Positions 46,001-58,610 of a stretch of 64,000 nt of DNA are shown here, in pieces. This DNA is from Micropterus salmoides (taxonomy: Eukaryota; Chordata; Actinopteri; Centrarchiformes; Centrarchidae): contig NW_024041151.1 of NCBI RefSeq assembly GCF_014851395.1, positions 29,682,231-29,746,230 on the forward strand. Reading direction: 5' to 3'. The position numbers were made by a program, and so were the translations under genes. Numbering within the stretch: position 1 is the stretch's first letter; every line of letters starts with the position of its first letter. The notes under the pieces were generated by a model. That model worked only from the letters and a program-made list of their open reading frames with translations, searched no databases and had not been told where the DNA came from.

Positions 46001-49000
46001 AAACACAGAAAGAAGAAAACAGAAAACAAGAAAACAACGGAGTCTACCGGAACTTAGAAACAAGCGGAGGGATGTGGTAGCGGTGAGTCGGTCCTTTGTA
46101 ACGTTGACTTAAATAATTATAATAAAAACAATTTTATACAATAACCTCCCTCCCCTGCGATGGACTGGCGACCTGTCCAGGGTGTACCCCGCCTTTCGCT
46201 TGATGTCAGCTGGGATTGGCTCCAGCCCCCCGCAACCCTGTACGCAGGATAAGCGGTTGACGATGGATGGATGGATGGATGGATGGACCTCCCTCCTGTT
46301 TTACATTGCCCTCTCCCAGCTTCCTCTCGGCTCACAGCAGTAACATAATGTTTAATGTTATGATTGATGTGTGTTGAATGCTACGCTGCTGACACACATA
46401 ATTGTAGATTTATTTCTGAAACAGTCTGGTAGTTCTAGCGAAAGGTCCTCATTTGCCCCTAGTTCATCACTTCTAAATATTCTCTAAAATCACATAACAT
46501 TACAGCAGCTGACGCTGCTAAACAAACAAAGCTAATGCCGTGTTTATCAGTGGAGGAGCGCTAACATTAATGAGCAGTTAAACTATAGTTTAATGTTTTC
46601 TAAATATCTGCGAGCCGCCTGTCTGCAGTTATAGTCAGCGTGTCGGAAATGATTAAACCAGAGCAGACGTTAGCTGAACAAGAATCTAACACGGCTTTCT
46701 GTAGCTCCTCTTTGTAGATGTAAAACGTTGTGGTTAAATAAAATCTCAAAGTTGCAGGTCCTCATTGTAGACATGTTGACAGCATGTCACTGTAAAGTTA
46801 TCATAGGTAAGGTAAAGGTATTTTGTCACATTCACGTAGCGAGATTCATCCTCCATACCGTAGCACCTGGAGGAAACCCACACAGACAGAGCATGCAAAC
46901 TCTACACAGAAGGGGTTTGAACCTGGGACCTTCTTGCTGTGAGGCCACAATGCTATATACTAGGCCACCGTGCTGCCAGATGGCATGTTTTAGAGCCAGC
47001 TGGTGGTTGAGAAATGGTTTCTCGTAGCTTTGGATATTATTAAAGTGTGCTGGTAAAGGGATAAACTAGATGTTAATATGCTACATTGAATGTAGTTATT
47101 GGAGCAGATTATGTAAAGTAAAATACACATAGCCTACGTTTATTCTCTTTCAGCCATCTGTTTACAGTTGTTGCAAATAGTTATTTATGTGCAATTGTTT
47201 ACATGTGAAGTTGTTGAGACTGCAATCACATACAGAACAGCTTTCAATATCGGCCTGTTCGAAGTGTAGTTTGGACAGGAATCCAAATCATTTTAAAAAT
47301 CAAAATATCAGCTCTTAAATTATATTATCGGCCCTTTTTCACTTAATACTAACTAATACATTAATAAACATGTATATGTATCTGCTTACTAACTACATAA
47401 TATTGTGTTATAAACCATTTATTACATGTTTATATATTGCTTATAAATGCTAAATAGGGGGCTATAAAGTCAAGTGTTGCCGAAATGAAGTCAGGACATT
47501 TACAATAAGGTTCACTATTCGTCCACCCATCCATTCACCCTGAGCTCCTGCCTACGTGGTCTTTATCATCTCTATAACAACATCACCTCATTTCCTCTTC
47601 TTGCACTAGTCACCTGCCTGCCCAGCACTGAACAGCAGAAAGACGCTGTTGCTGGAGAATATAGCACTAAGCTGCTAAAGAACCAGATTATTCTCAGGGG
47701 GTGGTGGAGACCAAAACAGAGATAAAAGCAGAGGGGAAGCTTACCTAAACTGTGTAAATGCAAAATCTCGATGTCTCCTGGATATGCATTTGTTAAAATG
47801 TACACCATCTTTGTAAAGTAATAATATGTCAAAGTTGTGTTTACAGCTTGTTTTACTGGCCATTAGAGGCCAAAAATCAACCAATAAAGAATTATTTAAA
47901 TATAAAAACAGTGGTACGATTTATCTGATGGTCTTTTTAGTAATTATTTTATTTTGTACTATGATCATACTATACTTTTTTTGGGGTCAAAATCACACTG
48001 TGAAAATATTGGCCACACTTAGTCCAGCTACCCTTTTCTGGATCAGGTACATGTTCTAGAAATATTGCAGTTTCAATCCATCGTCCATAAACATAGCATG
48101 GTGGCACTATGGTACCAAAGTGATGTGATGTGCCTGCATGGTGGTGGGAAGACTTTAGAAGAAGTACGTAACTAAGTATGTTCACTCAAGTGTTGTACTG
48201 CACAAATTTGAGGTACTTTATGCTACATTATACTTCTACTTTATTACATTCCAGATGAAAATATGTAAATTTGTTCTCCATTACTTTTATTTGACACTTA
48301 TAGTTACTTTTTCAATTTGGATTTTACATAAAGTAGTATTTAAAATATCCAAAATTAGCTCCACATTGAAAAACTACAGCATTAAAATGCTCTTACATAT
48401 ATTTGTTAGTGATAATAACAGAATAATATAACACTCTGAAAGGAGCCTATCTGTATAATGATGAACACTTTCACCTTGACACTTTAAGTACATTTTGCTG
48501 ATTACTCCTTTTTTTACTTAAAAAACATTTTGAATTGTATTGGAATATTGTGGTATGTACTACTTTTACTTAAGTAAAGGATCAGAACACTTCTTTCATC
48601 AGAGTTACACAATAAATATTTATAATCCTTGTCATGCAGGACTCCTGTCCAGCTCAGTGTGTCCTGAATCACATCATTCATCTGGACACACATTCACAGA
48701 TCTCTGTTTACATTGTGTTACACCTTTAATCACACCCAAAAGTGACATCACGGTGTACTGACACACCCAAGGGTACACCTCAGGCTCCATCCACACTACT
48801 GCGTTTTTGAATTAAAATGGAGACTTGTTGCTATGTTTGCACCTCCTGTCCAGACTACAACGCCGAAAACAAAGACCTAAAACAGAGAAGTTTTGCTTTT
48901 CAAAACTGGGTGTTTTAGTGAAGACGGACCAAAACGGAGGACTTCAGAAACGATGACGCAGCTGCTCACGGTCGGCTCTCTGATTGGGTCTTAGAAGTCA

Positions 49001-52000
49001 TGCAAAGCAGAAACACGATGCTACTGACAGAGTTTTTGACATGGTATTTTTATTAAAATATTCTGTACCGTTCAAAAAACACTTCTCTGCCTACACTTGT
49101 ACTGCGCATGTCGCCGTTTACTTTGCGACGACTCCCAGTCCGTTTTCTGCCGCCACACTCCCGTGCTACATTCAGTAGGCTAACAGTCCCAGCTCGTTAT
49201 TGGTGCATGCAAAAAATAAAATAAAAAATGGTCTGATGCTTCGTCTGTATTTATTTATTCTTTTACCAAATCTTCTGTAACTAGGAAGAGACCATCACGT
49301 TTACACCGGTACGCGCATTCCCATTGTACCTGAACGGCCACTGGCAGTGTGTTTTCAGTTGTTTTAACGCAGAGATCAACTGCAAAACGTAGCTAAAACG
49401 CTGCTGTGGACGGAGATCATATTCGTTTTAATTCTCCGTTTGTAAACTAAAACAGAGTAGTGTGGATGGGGCCTCAAAAGTCACTGCAGCAAGGTGATGT
49501 TAAATCACTAGAGGTGAGTGAAAACATCTTGAGGAGGTGTTGATTTTTATGTATACGTGCTAGCAGGTTCAGAAGGTGAGGGTGAGTGTTTATCCTTCAT
49601 AGCATTGTCAGAAAAGAGCTGGATGTCACAATACCTTCGACGACTATCTTGTTGTTGCTGTCCGAATCATACAGAACATAGCCTTGGATGAAAGCCGTCT
49701 GTTCTTTTAGAGATATAGGCTCCCAGGATAGCTCAACATCTGAATCCCGCTGTTTAGATTTTAATGATTTAAACAGGCTATTTTCGATTTCTGGAAAGGA
49801 GAAACAAGGAATTTTATGGTACTGACACGTTTATGAAGCAAACTAGTGCACCACAGGAAAGTCAAACAATTCAAGCTTACTTTTCTCCCTGACATAGCCC
49901 TCTCGTCTTTCTAGTAGCACTGGGGCTCCCTGGGTACAGGCATATATGGACAGTGTGTATCTCACTCCGTCACTGAAGTTTTCTGGGGTGGAGAAATGAC
50001 AAGGTGTATTGTTACACAGGGAATTGTAATGCTACATAGGTGCAACTGTTTTGTGGGCAAAATTAAGACTTACTTGAAAATATACTGGCATTAGTTTCAT
50101 TGGCAGGAACTTTCAGCCACTCCACGCTGCATCTCCCTGTGGTAGGACACCAGTCCACTATGTAGCCGCAGCTGGCTGTAGGACTGGCAGACCAAGACAG
50201 GTTGAAGCGACCTTCACTGCCGACAATCCAAGACACTCCGGTTCTGTCTGAAAATGAAGACTCTTTGAAAGTTGGATTTGACCAGAACATACAGTATAGC
50301 TGCAGGGATTATTTGTCACTGAAAGATAACAATAAGCATCCTATAATTCCATAAACATCTGGGATAAAAATTTAATGTCACTGTAATGTTTCACTTCAAT
50401 AAGTTATGAATGTAATTTTACTATATTTGTTATCTACAGGCCTTCATATGCTTTGCCACAATTTATGTTAAATCAATTGTTACACATCGAAGGATTAGGG
50501 CTGTGCCTAATGATCCTTTCTCAAATTGATTATTCTAACAACATTTTTTAAAATTAGTCGATTAATCTAATGACTTAATTTATTCATGATTATTCTAAAG
50601 ATAATTGTTTTATTAATCGATGCTGCTGTCTTGACAAAGATGATTTCGCTCCAAGTGCCAGTTCCAATTTGCAGAGCTCACAGAGCACCATGTAGTTGGG
50701 TCTCTGTCTAAAATACCCCCAAACTTGAGATGGCCCTAGGCGAGTTTTAGCGGGGTGCAGCGACGGTCCAACGCACATTATGTAAATCAACATATTTTAT
50801 ATTTTTCATTGCACTATTGTCTCAATCAACAACAGGCATAAATGAGAAACCAGGACTTGCAAAAGGTTCCTAGGTTCGTATCAAATATGCACCAACAGGC
50901 ATTGGGGGCATCCATGTGCTATTTTGGCTTGCAGTCTACAAGGAAGAGGTATGATGCGAATTCGCGAAAATCGGTGTCAAGGGGTTAAAGAATGCTGTGA
51001 ATATATTATGAGAACTGGAAACCAGTCCATTCATCTACACCAAAATACACCAAAAGTGTTCTCTCTCCCTGGTTTGCTTCCACATCGTGTGGCTCACTGC
51101 ATGGACATTAGTGTTTCTTTCCCTGCACATACAGTAGACAACGACACACGTGAAAACAGTTTTTCTAGTCTCTGGCAAATTAGATTCTATTTTAGTGATT
51201 TAAAAATGCTTCATTAAAAGAGTAAGAATTGTCCTTGTTTGCAGGTCTGGGTGTCCTGCCCAGTTTTACAGGTGTCTCCCTGAGGAAAATGCTTTTCAGG
51301 CTGCAGGATTTTTTTAGATGCAGTACCACAGTTGCCAAATTGGCCGCTTGGCTGTATTCAGACCAAACGCTAGAAATAGACAATTTGTAAATTTTTGGTT
51401 GAATCAAATGTTAATTATCTTGTTTAATAATACCTGTTTCTACAAAAAATGAGTGTATTTGGGTAAAAGTAGTACAGGACATACATGGTGTTCTCTTCAG
51501 TGAAATAAAAAAAAAGATGTGTAAATATCGGTATCGGCCAAAATGAGTTTGAACATATCAGCATATCAAATATCATCCAATATTGTACATCCCTACTATT
51601 TGATGTTCTGGGTGAAACTCTGCAGTTGCCCTCAGCTCTGTGAAGCGATTTCTTAGCCTCAGCAAACAGCAGACAGGTCTACACAGTTAGACACTCACTG
51701 GTGAACATAGTGGAGCATTTAGCAGTTAAAGAGTCAGATACAGACAAAACCAGAGCAAAAAGAAGACTGAAGGCGACAACACGACTCCAGGACAACACTA
51801 ATGTTGCTCTGCGTCTGAGCTGTTTATGGCTATTAGCTAACACGTTACACTTTATAAGGTTATTAACGCAGGTTTTGGTCCTGAATTCCCTAACTGTAAT
51901 ATAGTAACTGCCAAAAATCCCACTTTTCATGCAGTGGCAGATGTGTTAGCTTCATACCTGGGCTGAGGCTGGGGATGGTGATGGTTGATGGGGATGAGCT

Positions 52001-55000
52001 GCCGTTTATATTCCTGGCAGTAACTGTGACGATACATGACATGCAGTCTTGGCTGAGGTCAAGACTGTGCTGGTTGTGAGCCACTGTGGTTCTATTTTGT
52101 TGGTCTCTCTCTGTAGTCCTTGCCCAGGTCACTTCATAGTCTATGATGCGTCCATGACTCTGGCTGGCCAGTGGCATCTGCAGAGAGGACAACAGGCAAA
52201 GCTTTCAAATGAGGCATCCTTTATAAATGGTAACTAATGGCTTTATTAATAGTTCATAAATTATTTGCATAAATGTTTCACAGATTCATTTAAAGCCATT
52301 AATTAGAACAATTTTTGGGTTGCCATGATGGGAAGAAAATAGTTATTAATTCAACCAGTCTCACTACCAAGTCGTCACATACGGACACATGTCAAGTTTT
52401 TTTCGTACTGGAAAGCCCTTTAGCATCAGTGCACTAATATTACCTAACTCACAAAAGTAACATAGTTATTGTAACCCAAACCCTGATCTTTCCCTAAACC
52501 TAACCAAATTGTGCTGTTTCACAACTACTAGTTTTATTTTGAAAGTCTAACCAGATATTGCACATATATTTATACTAACTAACGCTGGAAGTGACAATGT
52601 GTTGAGTAATTAAGCCATTACTTAAGGGAAATGTGAGTCACTTTCTAACAAGCTATCCTGCCTGCAGTTATAAATGTTAATAAGTTCTCAGTAACAAGAG
52701 TTAGGCCTACACATTTCTCGCTTTATAAGTCAACAGCAGAAGTCAGTAAGTCATCTGAAATGAAAGCGATCCATTAAGTCTTTTACTGTTTTGTTGTTGA
52801 TAAATGGATTTTAGTCCAGATACTCTACAGCACTTTTCCAGAAGGTCAGAGGTCAATTGGTCTGTTGGAGGGGTCTAGCTGATGAAAAGACAAGTATCCT
52901 GCTGGAGGAGGATAAACTACCGGGCAACCCAAATGTTTTTATTAACGGCTTGGAACTGATCTGTTGAGCTTATTTATTATTAGAAAATTTATTAGAAAGT
53001 GGTACCAACTCATCTGACTTACTTTCCAGATGATTAAAATTCGGTTATCCATCATTTGCATCCACACATCAAGAGCATCTGGAACTGTGGGACAACTAGA
53101 CAATCAGTGACTAGAAAATGTAAACAGTAATAAAGTGCCCACAATGGTTAAAAGCTTGTTGCTTGCTTTTATCAATACTTACCATCACCCCTTGTGTGGA
53201 AGTTGACACTTGTGCTCCAATCACCCCATTTCCAGAAATGTGCAGTGGTTCTACATCGTACTACCACATTATATTTCCAGTTTGGTTTCAGGTCCTTCAA
53301 AACTGCAAAATTAAGGCCAACTCCAAAGTTTTCACTCTGGAAACACAATACGGACAAGAATCAGGTTGATTGCCACCTAGGTTTTCACTTGAAATTTACA
53401 TGAAATTTGGTGTTTTTGTGCGTAACAATAAACATGGTAAGTAGAAAATAACTATAAAGTGATATAAGTACTGCAAGTCAAGAAGAATAAATATAAAATA
53501 AAATAGGAAATAAATATGATAAAATGTTTGCAAAGGTTCACAGTGTGAGTTACAAATAATATGTGCAATGTGCAAGCTAGTAATCCCAAAGAAGTCAGAT
53601 GTGAATACTTAACATATGATGATGTCAGATCATGTTAGTGTAGTTTAGAAAAGGATGTGGCTTTAAAAACCTTGCTAATATCTCACCCGCCTCCCTTTGC
53701 CAACTTACTGTGGTAAGTGTTCCATCATGGCTAACGTTTAATTGGCATGTTATATTGAGATTATTGTATTGTTGCACTGCCCACTTCCACTCCAGGCTAA
53801 CATTTCTGGCATTCACAGTGGGAGCTCTCACTCCCTGTGGAGCGTACATGTGCACTGAAAGAAAAGACAAACAAGTCCAATTGAATGATTAAACAGACAT
53901 GTCAATAGCCAAATAAGCATTCAACCACAAAAACGCATTTTTTAAAAAGGTGTACCTCTTTTAGTCAGGTCTGCACAGTCTTGGAGCTCCACTTTCCCAA
54001 GCTCATTCTGTGCTGTTAACGTCCAGTTTCTTTCACCTTCAACCACTTGCACTTTTTGAGAACAGCTGTTCTCCGCACACTCACTGTCATACAAATGCCA
54101 ACAAAGTTTAGTCTGATACAGGTAAATTGCATGATTCTCTACCAAAACATAAACATACAGGTAACCAGGACCAAACTTCCAAAAACAAAAGCAAAGGAAG
54201 GCCATGCATTTGAAATATGTAAGCAACTGAACACCTGATTTATTAAACTGAATAACCTGGGCCCTATTTTCACATATTTTGTAGTCAAAATGACTAGTAG
54301 GTACAAAAAGTTTTGAAATCCATTCAGGGGATGCTTCAACTGGCAGCTGCGAACCGTTTGCAGTGGCTTCAACATATTCCTTATGGGGAATTGTGCCCTT
54401 CAAATCGACTTCCACAGTCATTGTGCTTCTTTTTGCCACGACAGGCTCAGACTGTTATATCAGGTGTCTGACAACTTCATGGAAAGGATCCCTACGAGGG
54501 ACTCCTGGTAAGCCCCATTGTTTTTAACAGGAAACTGCGTGACCTTGAGTTAGATATCTGTTTCTGGTAAAAAAATAAAACAAAGGGTGTCACAGGGAGA
54601 CACCATTCACACATGGATCTTCGATTGAACTGTCCAACAGTCCAACAATGTTAAGATTGCAATGCTAAATTGGATATGTGCCCTTTGTTATTCAAAAGTA
54701 ATTAAATTCCACAATTATGTAGTCAGTTGCTCATAAGATTCAAATCCTTGCGGCCTTTTTTGCTTCCATACCCCATCCTGTGGCTACACCGGGTATTATT
54801 TTAATGTACCTTCCAAGTAGCCGATAAACTGTTGGACGGAGTAGGTGTGTGTTTCTTCCTACTGTCCATTTGCATTCGACTGATTGTAGATCTCGAGTTT
54901 CACACCAAAGATCCTTGTCACCAGGTGGGTCTGAATTAAAAAAGGAACAGCCAGTATTTATTAACAACACGTATTTGAGACTCTAAAATACATTTAAAAA

Positions 55001-58000
55001 AGTCCTACTTACAGCCGGAATAAACAGAAGCCCCATTTTCAGATGTGTCTGTTTGACATTTTACATCAGTGCCACTGTCTCCTGATGGCTGATTCAGGTG
55101 GATGGTCAAGGCGTATGTCTGACTGCTGATCTTGATGATGTCATTATTATTATTAGCATCATACCCAACTGCATACATTTTTTTAAACGTTTGCCCCACT
55201 GGCAGAATGCAGCAGAAGGTGGCTCTGCTGCCAACCTTAAACACTCTGTCCCGTGGAAAAACCTCTGGCTTGTTTGTTGAGTTTTCTCTCCCTGCAAAAG
55301 CTTACAAACAAATAAAATCCATAATAAGCATCTATAGAAGTGCCATGACTGTCAGATGTGTAAAAAATGTTAGCTCGAATGTTTTAATGATGAAAATATG
55401 AAATTAAGGGAGCTTAATATTAACCAGGAATACTCTGTTCTTGTTTCCATGGGCTTGTATGGTTTTTGTATCGGGAGGTGAGCCTGACTGAATGGGAAGC
55501 GCACTCTAATGGCAAATGAGATGTCCAGTTCCAGGAGTGAATAGCTCCTATCTGGTCAGGCGTCACAGCAACTTCCTCCTAAAACATTTTCAGAATTAAA
55601 TTAGAGCTAAGTTAATTTGGCCATTCCAGAAGCTGAGGCGATTATTATGGAAGTCGGTAAGATTTGTGTAATAAAAATGAACTCTTACATAATGTACTTG
55701 CTTGTCTGCTATGAGAACCACCAGCTCATAGATCAGCACGTCTTGTACTGCAGAGCATGAACGGTCGTCTTCCCATGTGGACAGGATTGTCTGCTCAGAT
55801 GTTGTAAGTGTCAGATTCTGAGGTCCGCAATGCAAGACACCTGAGGAAAAGGATCATAGTACATTTTAAAGGCCTTTCCTCATCCTCAACAGCAAAGAGA
55901 CAAACAATAGTGAGGACATCATGAGATGTGGCTGAAAGCTCTGAAAGAAATCCAGTAGGTGGACCCTGAGTGAGGAACATTTTGTCAAAATTACTTAATG
56001 GTCAAGAACATGCTCAACATGTCTTCATGTCTTTAGTGACTAAAGATCATCTAGAAAAATGTAGACAACACTGTTCTGGTTTATGTTTACATTTGTGAAT
56101 AGACTTGTATGACAAAGCAAAAGTTTTGAGACATATCTTTGGCATAGGGGGCTGGAGAGGATCAAATATTGTCCAAGACCCCAGTGAGCCTTAGGCCTTC
56201 TTATAAACCCATCTGAATAGAATACAGTAGAAATAGAAACTATATGAACCCACAGAGTCAGTCACTAATTCAGAGCCATTGCATCCAGTGAGCTCACTAC
56301 TCAAAATCACTTAAGTAATTAATGAATCATCCCTTTATGTTCTCTGGGTTTACAGAGGGTTAGTAACATCCGATTCAGGATGCACACCCTGCAGGTTTTG
56401 TTTTTTTGATCAGAACAGAAACCATATGTTTGTGATTTCTAAGAATTTAGCCACAGAGTCATGAGAATTCAGGACAACTTGACCTTGTAGAAAGTGCCAC
56501 CTTCACAGTGCTTGTTTTGTCAGTCTAAACCTCAAAACCATAAAAAATAAATACATTAAAATAGTCAAAAAGAAAAACAAATCTTCACATTTGTGAAGAT
56601 GGAACCATGAAATGTTTTTACATGGGAAATAACTGAAGCCGTCAGACAAATGTAATGAAGTAAAAAGTACAATATTTCACTCTGAGATGTAGTGGAGAGG
56701 TAGAAAGTGGTTTGAAAAGAAAATACTCGTAAATACTACAAGTACAAATACCTCTAATTTACTTAAGTACAGTACCGTACTGAGTACAGTAAATGCACTT
56801 AGTTACTGTCCACCACTAGTTTAGTGGTGTGGAGGCCAGAGATCTTCTCTTTTTGGAATAATAAGTGTGACAACATGGTTAAATATGTTTTTACATACCG
56901 TTAAAGGAAAGTGAAAGTATTTCTGCCTGCTTGTAAAAAGGGCAATGCAGGCTGCTTTCCAACATGGCCACCAGTGGTATAGTGCGCACTTACTGGAATT
57001 GAGTTACAATCACAAACTTAAACTGAATTGTTTGCATCTCTCCAGCTCATTAATGTTTGGCACAGGCGCACCGGCTAAACCTCTCCTGAGTAACCGTGCA
57101 CACACAGCTTGGATGACAGCTAATTTTGGTTAATATAGCAAAATGCAGAGTAGATAACAGATTAGTTTAATAATGAAGGTATGAATAGCAAATGTAGCAA
57201 TAACTGGCCCAAAAATTACTCAACTCTACTCTACCTTCTACTACCCACCAAGTACTTTTGGTGCCTAAACCTAATCAAACTGCAGCCGCTTCACAGCATC
57301 ATACTGGCGATTAACTTCCCATTTGGGTCACAGACACTGATAGGTCACATATTTTGGTGTCTCCACTGGTGGTAGTAGAAGCAGCAGCAGCAGCACTAAA
57401 AGAAAAGTCTGTAGAGTGTGTAAGTCTAAATCCCGTTTCATATTCTCCTGTAGTGGGCAAACTAAACAAAAGTTAATCAGGCGCACAAAAGGTAAGTTGT
57501 TTAAATTGGCAAAATCTGATGGAGAAGGAACTAGAAAAAGAAAAGGGACCCTAAGGTCTATGGCTCATTGTGGGTTTAGGGGTTTAACAGGAGGCTGACG
57601 TTGCATCTCCTCACACAGCGTCCCGTAGTCTACACGCCATAGCTGGATCCTTCTTGATAGAACCTGGGACAGTGATAGGCGGCTATTCATTGTGACTGGC
57701 GCTGCTCCACAAGCGGAGTTGGGGTCGCTTCCCACGACAAACAGGACCAAATTGCAAATCAGTCAGTGTTGTATTAAAACAGTTTCAATAACGCAAAGCT
57801 ATACAGTGAAACTGCAGCACAGAACTTCCTCACATGTAGCACGGCGGCTACATTCACAAAGCACAACGCTCAGAGCGACAGCTTCATGAGAGGCTGGAGA
57901 CCGTGTACAACTTTGGATATGCATGTGTGTACGCTGCATTCGTCTTGTTGTACGCTCAGAGGTCTCTGTTATGACAGAGTTATGTCAGAGGCAAAACACG

Positions 58001-58610
58001 AAGGGAAGCATTCCCGAGACTCCAGGTGGACAAATAACCTGCCCAATATTCAAGACAAGTGAAGGAAGAAAAAACACATGGGTCTACCTAATGAAGTGGA
58101 CCATAGATGATCTTGAAGACATTTTGTCCTCCTACCTTTGACCCTCAGAAATGAATTCCTGGCTACGGCCCTGATATACTGTACCGAGGTGATCTGGGAT
58201 TGCACCTCCATCAATTTACCCAACACTGCATATAAGTGCAAATTAAGCAGTCTAATATGTAATGTTTGTATTTATATTGCCAGTACAAGTTAGGAAAACT
58301 ACTTTAAAGCAGTGAGAACCAAAAATTCAGATTATGATTACAGTCAATAGGCTGCATGTACACCATACAGTAAATGTAAACAAGTGTCGAGACCACTGTC
58401 TTATTTCAAATACAATATTATTTGCTTTAAAAATTCACTTGGAAATAGGGCACTCGTACGCTATTTATACAGTATAGTATTCTTTACAGCTGTAAATAAG
58501 AATCATCAGGCTATCAGAAGTTACAGGATGACATACTCACGATTTTCTTGTGCGTTTTGGCCTTGTGTGCTCTGGCAGAACAGTGAGACCAGTAATAACC
58601 ATGTGATCAT
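43047..58610 (-). CDS. OSMR/LIFR-family class I cytokine receptor (17 coding exons)
   Basis: Exons, 5' to 3', all complement: 58541-58610, 55689-55840, 55425-55578, 55013-55291, 54810-54930, 53956-54083, 53709-53854, 53183-53336, 53023-53084, 51958-52177, 50074-50247, 49881-49982, 49635-49790, 45452-45580, 45209-45302, 45011-45077, 43047-43499. Every boundary is AG/GT and the phases join to 2,661 nt (886 aa). The protein has a signal peptide (about 1-17), half a cytokine-binding module (25-125, SWNWTSHLPLECA), an Ig-like domain (127-218) and a full cytokine module with WGDWS (387-391). Three FnIII repeats follow, then a TM helix at 689-709, box 1 (KVYPPIPKPV, 718-727) and YxxQ motifs at Y773 and Y790. 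It should bind IL-6/LIF/OSM-type cytokines with gp130 and signal through JAK/STAT3. The single half-module resembles OSMR more than LIFR. Teleost orthology is unsettled. Exon 6 start is the least certain. Confidence 0.9.
43565..43680 (+). repeat. Interspersed repeat fragment (GTTTTTCCTTGCCGCTGT type)
   Basis: CTGGGTTCTGCTCAAGGTTT and GGGAGTTTTTCCTTGCCGCT form a segment very common in fish genomes. It lies in the last intron of the receptor gene. Confidence 0.6.
43730..44252. mobile_element. Non-autonomous hAT-type element (MITE)
   Basis: 523 bp bounded by the inverted ends TAGTGTTGTAGT and ACTACAACACTA. Flanking copies of ATTGGCAC (43,722-43,729 and 44,253-44,260) form an 8-bp target duplication, the hAT length. 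The interior is rich in GGTCTTG/CTCGAGACC repeats and encodes nothing. It is inserted in the last intron of the receptor gene, so splicing need not be affected. Confidence 0.9.
46141..46290 (-). repeat. Reverse copy of the CAACCGCTTATCCTGCGTAC family
   Basis: On the minus strand it reads GATGGATGG, then TCAACCGCTTATCCTGCGTA, then GGGGTACACCCTGGACAGGT, matching 11,230-11,330 closely. Confidence 0.85.
46866..46980 (+). repeat. Fragment of the 11,218 repeat family
   Basis: GGAGGAAACCCACACAGACA through GACCTTCTTGCTGTGAGGCC matches the right-hand part of 11,400-11,517 in the same orientation. Confidence 0.75.
48781..49475. mobile_element. Terminal-inverted-repeat element, non-autonomous
   Basis: GGCTCCATCCACACTACT at 48,783-48,800 is inverted at 49,456-49,473 with 17 of 18 bases matching. 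AT-rich sub-terminal sequences (AAAACG/CGTTTT) are also mirrored. There is no coding region and no clear target duplication, so the superfamily is not settled. It lies in receptor intron 13. Confidence 0.65.
55841..58540 (-). other. Intron 1 of the cytokine receptor
   Basis: 2.7 kb bounded by GTGAGTATGT at the donor and TTTTCCTCAG at the acceptor. It contains TACTTAAGTA-type repeat motifs near 56,690-56,820 and no other recognised gene. Confidence 0.75.

Larger units (their letters stand above)
45660..47490. repeat. Degenerate inverted-end element with nested insertions
   Basis: The left end (AACACTTTACTTTAGGTCCC, about 45,666-45,705) and right end (reverse complement ACACTTGACTTTATAGCCCC, about 47,447-47,487) are diverged inverted copies. 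Between them lie a SINE tail (45,889-45,946), a reverse copy of the 11,218 repeat (46,141-46,290) with a GGAT microsatellite at 46,261-46,287, and a forward fragment of the same repeat (46,866-46,980). All of it is in intron 13 of the receptor gene. Confidence 0.5.

Noticed and set aside
54083..54132. Alternative acceptor for receptor exon 6 at TGTATCAG (about 54,111)
   Set aside because: With exon 5 ending in phase 2 it shifts the frame to an early stop. The acceptor before 54,083 keeps the frame and family similarity.
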